A stretch of 42,107 nt of DNA, from contig NZ_JAKSYO010000168.1 in assembly GCF_022829635.1 (NCBI RefSeq), positions 1-42,107 on the forward strand, read 5' to 3'. Below are positions 33,563 to 42,107 of this stretch, one piece after another. The position numbers were made by a program, and so were the translations under genes. Position 1 is the first letter of the stretch. Every line of letters begins with the position of its first letter. Origin of the DNA: Methylobacterium sp. E-066 (GTDB taxonomy: Bacteria > Pseudomonadota > Alphaproteobacteria > Rhizobiales > Beijerinckiaceae). The notes beneath the pieces were generated by a model. The model was not told where the DNA came from, searched no databases, and saw only the letters and a program-made list of their open reading frames with translations.

Positions 33563-35281
33563 ATGCTTCACCGTCCTCTGTCCCTGCGCGCGATGACGCT
33601 GTCCACGAAGGTGACTCTGCTCGCGATGCTCGCCGTCGCGCTGACCGTGGCGGCGCTGTGGATCACCGTGTCCCATCAGACCTGGTCGCAGATGCAGCAG
33701 CAGCAGCGCACCAACGGCGAGCACAACCTGCGCACGCTGGCGCTGCTGATGGCCGCGCGCGTACCCGGCGCGAAGGTTGACTTGGCCGGCTCGCGGGTTG
33801 CCAGTGTGGTGACGCCGAGCCTGTCCGACTTCGCGGACGCGACCGTCCCGGACGACGCGGTAGCCTATTCCGGCGGCGTCGCCACGGTCTTCAGCTACGA
33901 GCCCGCCTCCAAGAGCTTCGCGCGGCGCCAGACCACCGTGCGCTGGGAAGACGGCACCCGCGCCGTCGGCACCACCCTCGCGGCGGATCACCCGGCCCAG
34001 GCCGCGATGCAGGCCGGCCAGACCTACGAGGGCCCGGCGACGCTGTTCGGGCGCCGATTCTACACGGTGTATCAGCCGACCGTGGACGCGGCCGGGATGG
34101 TCAACGGCATCCTGTTCATCGGCCTACCGATCGAGACGTATTTCGACGCCTATACGCAGACGATGACCACCGTCAGCATCGCCGCCCTGGCCATCGCGGC
34201 GCTCGTTTGCGCGCTGATCGGGCTGACCGCGCCGCGCCTGTTCCGGCCCTTTACCGCGATCGCCGCCCGGATCGAGGCGCTGGCGACGGGCGATCTGGAG
34301 ACCGCGATCCCGCATGCCCAGCGCGGCGACGAGATCGGCACCGTGGCCCGGTCGCTCGAAGTGCTGCGCAGTGCTGGCCTGCGGATGCGGGAACTCGAGC
34401 AGCTGCAGAGGACGGGGGCGGCGGACGAGGCACGGCGCCGGGCGGATCTCGATCGCGCCATCGAGGCGTTCCGTGGACAGGTTCTCGTGCTCAAGGACGC
34501 GCTCACCACCAGCACCGGCGAGATGCACGCGCGGGCCGACGAGATGGCGGCCGGCTCCGCCGAGGCCGAGGTCGCCGTGGCGACGACCGCGCGGAGCTCG
34601 CACGAGACCTCGGCCAGGATCCAGACGGTGGCGAGCGCAGCCGAGGAATTGTCCGCCTCGATCGGCGCGATCGGCACCCAGCTCGACAAGGCCCAGTCGC
34701 TGGTGGCCAACGCGTCGGCGGAAGCGGAGGCGATGAACACGAAGATCGGCGCCCTGTCCGTCGCCGTGAGCCGCATCGGCGACGTCGTCGGGCTGATCCG
34801 CCAGATCGCCGGGCAGACCAACCTGCTGGCGCTGAACGCCACGATCGAAGCCTCCCGGGCCGGTGAGGCCGGCAGGGGCTTCGCGGTCGTGGCGGCCGAG
34901 GTGAAGGCGCTGGCGGACCAGACCGCGCGGGCCACGGAGGAGATCGGCGGCCAGATCGCCGCGGTGGAATCCTCGACGGCGGCGACCGTGGCGGCGATCG
35001 GCCAGATGGGCGCGCGCATGCGGGCGGTCAGCGAGACCACGGGCGGGATCGCCACGTCGGTCGCGGCCCAGAGCGCGGCGACGGCGGAGATCTCGCGCAA
35101 CGTCGCCGATACGGCCGACGCCACCGGGGTGATCACCGCCGGGCTGACCACCGTGGCCGGTGCCGCGACGCGTTCAGCCCGGATGGCGGCGACGGTGACC
35201 GTGGCCGCCCGGAGCGTCGACACGGTCGCGGCCGACCTTGAAGGTGAGATCGAACGGTTTCTCGCGCAGGTGGCTGCGTAG
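33563..35281 (+). CDS. Methyl-accepting chemotaxis protein (single-Cache sensor type)
   Basis: A membrane chemoreceptor of 572 residues. Residues 17-36 form the first membrane helix. The periplasmic part (37-200) looks like a single Cache domain: ALLMAARVPGAKVD, VFSYEPASKSFARRQTTV, TLFGRRFYTVYQPTVDAAGM and NGILFIGLPIETYFDAY. The last stretch, with G-x-x-Y-x-x-x-x-P and a final L-F-x-G, is typical of Cache_3-type sensors that often bind organic acids or metals. Residues 202-223 are the second membrane helix, followed by HAMP and the signalling domain with QIAGQTNLLALNATIEASRA. An in-frame ATG ten codons later is an alternative start. Ligand unknown. Confidence 0.93.
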   Translation: MLHRPLSLRAMTLSTKVTLLAMLAVALTVAALWITVSHQTWSQMQQQQRTNGEHNLRTLALLMAARVPGAKVDLAGSRVASVVTPSLSDFADATVPDDAVAYSGGVATVFSYEPASKSFARRQTTVRWEDGTRAVGTTLAADHPAQAAMQAGQTYEGPATLFGRRFYTVYQPTVDAAGMVNGILFIGLPIETYFDAYTQTMTTVSIAALAIAALVCALIGLTAPRLFRPFTAIAARIEALATGDLETAIPHAQRGDEIGTVARSLEVLRSAGLRMRELEQLQRTGAADEARRRADLDRAIEAFRGQVLVLKDALTTSTGEMHARADEMAAGSAEAEVAVATTARSSHETSARIQTVASAAEELSASIGAIGTQLDKAQSLVANASAEAEAMNTKIGALSVAVSRIGDVVGLIRQIAGQTNLLALNATIEASRAGEAGRGFAVVAAEVKALADQTARATEEIGGQIAAVESSTAATVAAIGQMGARMRAVSETTGGIATSVAAQSAATAEISRNVADTADATGVITAGLTTVAGAATRSARMAATVTVAARSVDTVAADLEGEIERFLAQVAA

Positions 35282-35294
35282 GCGGAATCCCGCG

Positions 35295-36146
35295 TCAGAG
35301 CCCGAAGCGGGCGAAGGCGGCGCGCTCCTCCAGCGCCGCCAGGGCGTCCTCGGCGATCCCGCCCGGTGCCCCGCCCCGGCGCAGCAGGCGGGACAGGAGG
35401 CCGCCTTTGGCCTCGGCCACGAGCCGCAGGTCGACCGTGTCGCCGAAGCGCGCGCGCATGGTCGCGCGCACGTCGCCGAGCGCGTCGACCAGCCCGAGGG
35501 GCAACGCCTGGCGACCGGTCCAGACCGCGCCGGTGAACAGGTTTTCGGAGGTCGACAGGGTCGGGCGCCGGCTCGTGACAAGGCCGGTGAACAGGTCCTG
35601 GATGTCGGCCTGAAGGCGCTTCAGGCGCTCCACGTCGGCCGGATCCTCCGGGCGGAACGGGTCGAGCATCGATTTCGCCTCGCCCTGGGTGTGCACCCGG
35701 CGCTCGACGCCGATCTTTTCCAGCAGGCCCTGGAAGCCGAAGCCCGCCGAGACCACCCCGATCGAGCCGACGATCGAGGTCGGGTCGGCGACGATCTCGT
35801 CGGCCGCGCAGGCGATCATGTAGCCGCCCGAGGCCGCGACATCCTCCACGAAGGCTACGACCGGGAGCTTCTTCTCCTCGGCCAGGGCCCGGATGCGCCG
35901 GTGGATCAGGTGCGACTGCGCCGGCGCGCCGCCCGGCGAGTTGATCACGATCGCCACCGCCTTGATCCCGGGCATCGTGAAGGCTCGCTCCAGGCTGCCC
36001 GCCACGCCGCCGATCGAGAGCCCCGGGCGGATCGGCGAGACCGCCCCGATCGTGCCGGAGAGCCGGACCACGGCGACCCGGGGGCGACGGTCGCGGAAAC
36101 GGCGCGGCAGGAAGGCCCGGAGGGCGTCGGGGATCGCGAACGGCAT
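35295..36146 (-). CDS. S49-family signal-peptide peptidase-like serine protease (SppA/SohB type)
   Basis: A 283-residue protease with a Ser-Lys dyad. The ATG at 36146 begins just before the conserved region; upstream in-frame sequence is low complexity. Landmarks are VAVVRLSGTIGAV, AVAIVINSPGGAPAQSHLIH, the catalytic serine in FVEDVAASGGYMIACAADEI, IVGSIGVVSAGFGFQGLLEK and the lysine-containing HTQGEAKSMLDPFRP. The short SohB-like form has one catalytic domain, unlike the doubled E. coli SppA. I see no clear N-terminal membrane anchor, which is unusual for the family. It is convergent with the chemoreceptor gene, 13 bases between stops. Confidence 0.92.
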   Translation of the reverse strand: MPFAIPDALRAFLPRRFRDRRPRVAVVRLSGTIGAVSPIRPGLSIGGVAGSLERAFTMPGIKAVAIVINSPGGAPAQSHLIHRRIRALAEEKKLPVVAFVEDVAASGGYMIACAADEIVADPTSIVGSIGVVSAGFGFQGLLEKIGVERRVHTQGEAKSMLDPFRPEDPADVERLKRLQADIQDLFTGLVTSRRPTLSTSENLFTGAVWTGRQALPLGLVDALGDVRATMRARFGDTVDLRLVAEAKGGLLSRLLRRGGAPGGIAEDALAALEERAAFARFGL

Positions 36147-36375
36147 GGAGACTCTTGGGGAGAGGTCGGAAGCGCAGGTGCTGCCGCCCGAGTTGGGCTT
36201 TCCGGGGGCTGGTGCAAGGGAACCGGGACAGGAGGTCCCGGCAACCATGATCGTCTGCGCAGTCAAAGCGGATCGAACCGTTTGCCGACCTTGGCGGTTC
36301 CTGGCGACGGCGCGCGGATCGTGCCGGCCCGGATCGGCGGGACGCCGCCGGGGGCTCACACGGGAGAGAGAGACG

Positions 36376-36678
36376 ATGCGACCCTGGCCTATCCTGGTCC
36401 TGCTCGCCGCGCTGATCGGGGGCTTCGCCAGCGCCCCGTCGCAGGCGGCGCCCCTGCCGGTCCCGGCCGCCGCCGAGGCGGCTGCGCCCGGCCCCACGGT
36501 GCAGCTCGCCCGCTGGCACTATCGCCGCCACTGGCACCGGCGCCACCACTATCGGCGGCACTGGCATCACCGGCGCCATCACTGGCACCGCCGTCACCAT
36601 TTTCACCGTCACTACGGGCACCGGCGGCCCATCGCGTATCGCCGCCATTTCGGCCCGCGGCACCCGACGTTCTACTGA
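36376..36678 (+). CDS. Small exported histidine/arginine-rich protein
   Basis: Function unknown. The 100-residue product has a signal peptide (MRPWPILVLLAALIGGFASA, cleavage probably near SQA at 22-24). After an Ala/Pro-rich linker comes a tract of His, Arg, Trp and Tyr from about residue 46, made of irregular repeats such as RRHWHRRHHYRRHWHHRRHH, with 18 histidines in all. The ATG follows GGGAGAGAG. His-rich exported proteins can bind nickel, zinc or copper, but this is inference. The composition differs from the Met/His protein at 4368-4619, and the two share only export signals and basic tails. It is divergent from the S49 protease gene. Confidence 0.8.
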   Translation: MRPWPILVLLAALIGGFASAPSQAAPLPVPAAAEAAAPGPTVQLARWHYRRHWHRRHHYRRHWHHRRHHWHRRHHFHRHYGHRRPIAYRRHFGPRHPTFY

Positions 36679-36854
36679 GAGGTGCAGCCCGCGCCACGGC
36701 CGGATCGGGCCGGGGCGCGGCCTTGTGTGCGGGCGCGGAAAAGCTTATTTAACCACCTGATATCACTGCTGTTCCGCAAGGCCGTCCGGGCGCTCCGCGC
36801 GCCACCGGGACGGTCGCCAGCACCGCCCCTCCGGGCCTGATAACGGGTACTTCC

Positions 36855-39647
<2,793 letters not shown>

Positions 39648-39708
39648 GGCTCCGGCCCGCGCACCCCGAGGTTCCGTCCGGCGCAAAAATGCTCTAGGTC
39701 GGGCCTCG

Positions 39709-40212
39709 ATGACCCGCACCGCCCTCTATGCCGGCTCGTTCGATCCGGTCACGAACGGCCATCTCGACGTGGTCCGCCAAGCCTGCCGGCTGGTGGACCG
39801 CCTCGTGATCGCCATCGGCGTCCATCCCGGGAAGGCGCCGCTGTTCTCCGCCGAGGAGCGCGCCGCCCTGCTCGCCGAGACCTGCGGGCCGGTGGCGCAG
39901 GCCGAGGGCGCGACGCTGGAGATCGCGACGTTCGCCGACCTCGCGGTCTCGGCCGCACGGCGCTGCGGCGCATCGATCTTCATCCGCGGGCTGCGCGACG
40001 GCACGGATCTCGACTACGAGATGCAGCTCGCCGGCATGAACAGCGCCATGGCGCCCGAGGTGCAGACGGTGTTCCTGCCCGCCTCGACCCAGGCGCGCCC
40101 GATCACCGCGACGCTGGTGCGCCAGATCGCCGGCATGGGCGGGGACGTCTCGCCCTTCGTGCCCGCGGCCGTCGCCGACCGCCTCCGGCAGCGCTTCGCC
40201 GCCACCGCCTGA
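39709..40212 (+). CDS. coaD: Phosphopantetheine adenylyltransferase
   Basis: Transfers AMP from ATP to 4'-phosphopantetheine, the penultimate step of coenzyme A synthesis. From the ATG at 39709 the product has 167 residues, the family length. It has the nucleotidyltransferase motif YAGSFDPVTNGHLDVVRQAC with the T/HxGH-type NGH, VIAIGVHPGKAPLFSAEER, FIRGLRDGTDLDYEMQLAGM and FLPASTQARPITATLVRQIA. In-frame sequence upstream of this ATG overlaps the gyrA end and is not conserved-looking. It follows gyrA and precedes the cyclophilin genes, a common alphaproteobacterial order. Confidence 0.96.
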   Translation: MTRTALYAGSFDPVTNGHLDVVRQACRLVDRLVIAIGVHPGKAPLFSAEERAALLAETCGPVAQAEGATLEIATFADLAVSAARRCGASIFIRGLRDGTDLDYEMQLAGMNSAMAPEVQTVFLPASTQARPITATLVRQIAGMGGDVSPFVPAAVADRLRQRFAATA

Positions 40213-40239
40213 TTCCCTAACGTTTCTGGAAGGAACCCG

Positions 40240-40788
40240 ATGAACCGCCGCTACGCCCTTCTCGCGCTCGCCCTCACGTTCGGCTCCGTCACGGCCGCGC
40301 GGGCCGCCGACGCCAACACGGTCTATCTCGAGACCAAGGACGGGCGCATCACCATCGCGCTGCGGCCGGACCTCGCCCCCAAGCACGTCAAGCAGATCAA
40401 GACGCTGGTTTCCCAGGGCTTCTACGACGGCTTGAAGTTCCACCGGGTGATCGACGGCTTCATGGCCCAGACCGGCGACCCGAAGGGCAACGGCACCGGC
40501 GGATCCAGCTTGCCGAACATTCCGGGCGAGTTCTCGCAGACGGCCGAGTTCCGCCGCGGGACCGTGGGCATGGCGCGCTCGTCGGATCCGAACTCGGCCA
40601 ATTCGCAGTTCTTCATCTGCCTCGGCGACGCGCCGTTCCTGAACAAGCAATACACCGTCGTGGGCAACGTCACGGACGGGCTCGACGTGCTGGACAGGAT
40701 CAAGAAGGCCGCCCCCGGCGCGCCGGGCGGGGCCGTGCAGGATCCGGACAAGATCGTCCGCATGACGCTCGCCGAGAAGGCGAAGTAG
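40240..40788 (+). CDS. ppiA: Periplasmic cyclophilin-type peptidyl-prolyl isomerase
   Basis: Catalyses cis-trans isomerisation of prolyl bonds in exported proteins. The 182-residue product has a signal peptide (MNRRYALLALALTFGSVTAA, cleavage after ARA at about 23) and a short bacterial cyclophilin domain: KFHRVIDGFMAQTGDPKGNG with the catalytic Arg, EFRRGTVGMARSSDPNSANS, QFFICLGDAPFLNKQYTVVG and GLDVLDRIKKA. An AGGAA site precedes the ATG. It starts 27 bases after coaD. The domain is close to that of the cyclophilin at 41364-41825, which lacks a signal peptide; the two look like a duplicated exported/cytosolic pair. Confidence 0.94.
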   Translation: MNRRYALLALALTFGSVTAARAADANTVYLETKDGRITIALRPDLAPKHVKQIKTLVSQGFYDGLKFHRVIDGFMAQTGDPKGNGTGGSSLPNIPGEFSQTAEFRRGTVGMARSSDPNSANSQFFICLGDAPFLNKQYTVVGNVTDGLDVLDRIKKAAPGAPGGAVQDPDKIVRMTLAEKAK

Positions 40789-40797
40789 CGCCCGCCG

Positions 40798-41295
40798 ATG
40801 TGGCGCCGGCTGGCCGTGATCGGCGCGCTCGCCCTCGCTCCGGCGGCGGCGCGTGCCTATGACGGCTTCTATGCCTATGGCGGCTATGCCGACGAGCCCG
40901 GCGGCGGCTACCCGTTGAGCCTCCCGCAGACCCTGCGGGGCACCGTCGCGGTGCCGCTCGCGCATCAGCCGGCCCGGGCGGCCGACACCCTGGCCGAACT
41001 CTATCCGGTGCTGGCCGCCTGCTGGCAGCCGCCCGCCGGCCTCGGCCGGCCGGCCGCGGGGTCCGACGACGTCGAGATTACCGCACGGCTGTCGCTGCGG
41101 CGCGACGGCAGCCTGCTCGGCCCCCCACGCATCACCTACGCGGCGGGGTACGCACAGAACCAGCGCCGGACGCTGGTGCGGGCGACCCTGGACGCGCTCG
41201 CCGGCTGCACGCCGGCCAAGATCACCCCGGGCCTCGGCCGGGCGATCGCCGGGCGGCCGGTGGCCCTCCGCTTCGTCTACCGCCCGCCGGCCTGA
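40798..41295 (+). CDS. Exported protein of unknown function between two cyclophilin genes
   Basis: A 165-residue product with a signal peptide (MWRRLAVIGALALAPAAARA). The mature part begins YDGFYAYGGYADEPGGGYPL, then has a soluble domain with LAACWQPPAGLG, ITARLSLRRDGSLLGPPRIT and ALAGCTPAKITPGLGRAIAG ending ALRFVYRPPA. The arrangement of an amphipathic helix with a cysteine, a strand pair RLSLRRDGSLLGPPRI, and a second helix with cysteine recalls the fold of TonB C-terminal-like domains, and the two cysteines could form a disulfide. That similarity is tentative. It starts 9 bases after the upstream cyclophilin stop, so the genes are probably co-transcribed. Confidence 0.8.
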   Translation: MWRRLAVIGALALAPAAARAYDGFYAYGGYADEPGGGYPLSLPQTLRGTVAVPLAHQPARAADTLAELYPVLAACWQPPAGLGRPAAGSDDVEITARLSLRRDGSLLGPPRITYAAGYAQNQRRTLVRATLDALAGCTPAKITPGLGRAIAGRPVALRFVYRPPA

Positions 41296-41363
41296 CCGTC
41301 TCACGCGCGCTCGCCGGATCCGGCGGGCGCCGCTACAGTCCCACCAACAGGAAGGACCTACCC

Positions 41364-41825
41364 ATGGCCGACACCGAAACCCTCATCCTCGAGACCACCA
41401 AGGGCCGCGTCGTGATCGGGCTGCGCCCCGACCTCGCCCCGGGCCATGTCGAGCGGATCAAGACGCTGGCCGCCCAGGGCTTCTACGACGGCGTGCCGTT
41501 CCACCGGGTGATCGAGAACTTCATGGCCCAGACCGGCGACCCGACCGGCACCGGCTCGGGCGGCTCCGAGCTGCCGGACCTGAAGGCCGAGTTCAACGCC
41601 GAGCCGCACGTGCGCGGCACCTGCTCGATGGCCCGCACCAACTTCCCGCACTCGGCGAACTCGCAGTTCTTCATCTGCTTCGACGACGCGCGCTTCCTCG
41701 ACAAGCAGTACACGGTCTGGGGCAAGGTCGTGGAGGGCATGGACGTGGTCGACACGATCAACAAGGGCGAGCCGCCGCGCTCCCCGGACAAGATCGTCAA
41801 GGCGAGCGTGGGCGAGGCGGCCTAG
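41364..41825 (+). CDS. ppiB: Cytoplasmic cyclophilin-type peptidyl-prolyl isomerase
   Basis: A 153-residue single-domain cyclophilin without signal peptide. It has the catalytic segment PFHRVIENFMAQTGDPTGTG, ELPDLKAEFNAEPHVRGTCS, MARTNFPHSANSQFFICFDD and KQYTVWGKVVEGMDVVDTIN. It begins ADTETLILETTKGRVVIGLR directly at the fold, with AGGAAGG upstream of the ATG. It is the cytosolic partner of the exported cyclophilin at 40240-40788. In many alphaproteobacteria queA and tgt follow this gene; here a repeat and a transposase end follow instead. Confidence 0.95.
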   Translation: MADTETLILETTKGRVVIGLRPDLAPGHVERIKTLAAQGFYDGVPFHRVIENFMAQTGDPTGTGSGGSELPDLKAEFNAEPHVRGTCSMARTNFPHSANSQFFICFDDARFLDKQYTVWGKVVEGMDVVDTINKGEPPRSPDKIVKASVGEAA

Positions 41826-41835
41826 TTTGAAACTT

Positions 41836-41874
41836 GGCCGCCCGTGCGCGCGACAGGTGCGAGCACGGGCGGCC
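41836..41874 (+). terminator. Hairpin after the cytoplasmic cyclophilin gene
   Basis: GGCCGCCCGTGC (41836-41847) and GCACGGGCGGCC (41863-41874) pair perfectly over 12 bases across a 15-base loop, 10 bases after the stop. No T-run follows, so it may be an incomplete or factor-assisted terminator. Confidence 0.55.
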
Positions 41875-41904
41875 GGTCAGAGGGTCCGCACCGCCTTCGC
41901 CGTC

Positions 41905-41988
41905 ATTGCGAGCGGAGCGAAGCAACCTAGGGCAGCGCGCGATCCCCGAACGTGGCGTTTCCCTGAGTTGCTTCGCTGCGCTCGCAAT
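41905..41988. repeat. GTCATTGCGAGCG-type intergenic inverted-repeat element
   Basis: The 22-base arms 41905-41926 (ATTGCGAGCGGAGCGAAGCA...) and 41967-41988 pair with one mismatch, around a 40-base centre. It belongs to a dispersed alphaproteobacterial family recognised by GCGAGCG-AGCGAAGCAA. It lies between the cyclophilin gene and the transposase fragment. Confidence 0.8.
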
Positions 41989-42026
41989 TGTGCAGGTTCA
42001 CAAATTCGCTGATCGGGGCGGGGTGG

Positions 42027-42107
42027 TCAGTTGGGGGTGAGGGTTGCGAGGAAGGCCTTGGGCGAGATCCCGCCGAGGGCTTGGTGGGGTCTGATCTCGT
42101 TGTAATA
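42027..42107 (-). CDS. Transposase C-terminal end (IS3/IS481-like DDE type), truncated by window edge
   Basis: On the minus strand the last 27 codons of a gene enter from the right edge: YYNEIRPHQALGGISPKAFL, then six residues and a TGA at 42027-42029. The Y-N-x-x-R-P-H-x-A-L-G-x-x-x-P pattern is the hallmark C-terminal end of integrase-core transposases of the IS3 and IS481 groups. The IS boundary should lie between the stop codon and the repeat ending at 41988, but I could not define the terminal inverted repeat without the other end. Confidence 0.8.
   Translation of the reverse strand, partial: YYNEIRPHQALGGISPKAFLATLTPN

Overview
The window is very GC-rich, alphaproteobacterial DNA. Gene order and protein style (ispDF fusion, dusB-ntrB-ntrC, gyrA-coaD-cyclophilins, many methyl-accepting chemotaxis proteins, CTCATCCTGAGG-type intergenic palindromes) suggest a Methylobacterium-like member of the Hyphomicrobiales. 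This is inferred from layout and protein character; no rRNA gene is present to confirm it. Almost all of the window is chromosomal housekeeping and regulatory DNA. The only mobile-element protein is a transposase fragment at the right edge.

Layout. 1-4156 (minus strand): the upstream part of a chemosensory operon, CheW - CheR with TPRs - CheW - MCP, in the order of Pseudomonas wspB-wspC-wspD with the receptor placed last; the MCP runs off the left edge. 4368-4619: a small exported Met/His/Arg-rich protein with a clear intrinsic terminator. 5056-10125: a glycerol regulon, glpR-glpD-glpK and glpF, with two TTCG-N4-CGAA operators. 10254-13964: lipA with a RatA/COQ10-like gene, a convergent FAD monooxygenase, a PncC/CinA-C protein and a MAPEG membrane protein. 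14018-14448: intergenic repeats. 14490-19662: ispDF diverging from dusB-ntrB-ntrC, the nitrogen-regulation operon, closed by three hairpins. 19829-20379: a small membrane protein and an Rmf-like protein. 20694-25377: metC followed by an overlapping cluster of GT39 glycosyltransferase, GT2 glycosyltransferase, LpxB-N-terminal-like membrane protein and a pyridoxamine-phosphate-oxidase-like flavoprotein. 25628-35281: two more chemoreceptors, a RarD transporter, a PAS-PAS-kinase-REC-REC hybrid kinase with a co-translated small protein, a P1-family peptidase and a hydroxyisobutyrate-dehydrogenase-like enzyme. 35295-41825: an S49 protease, a His-rich exported protein, gyrA, coaD and two cyclophilins around an unknown exported protein. 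41826-42107: a hairpin, an inverted-repeat element and the transposase end.

How the genes work together. GlpF admits glycerol, GlpK phosphorylates it, GlpD oxidises glycerol-3-phosphate to dihydroxyacetone phosphate, and GlpR probably represses the set through the two operators. NtrB and NtrC form the nitrogen two-component pair. The GT39/GT2/LpxB-N-like trio resembles a minimal Arn-type pathway that would load a sugar on a polyprenyl phosphate, flip it, and transfer it to an envelope acceptor. The left-edge chemosensory genes look like an alternative-function (Wsp-like) pathway rather than a flagellar one, but its kinase and output lie outside the window.

No tRNA, rRNA, CRISPR array, riboswitch or prophage was recognised. 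The most unusual material is the set of intergenic inverted-repeat elements, including a 198-bp segment bounded by perfect 13-bp inverted repeats.
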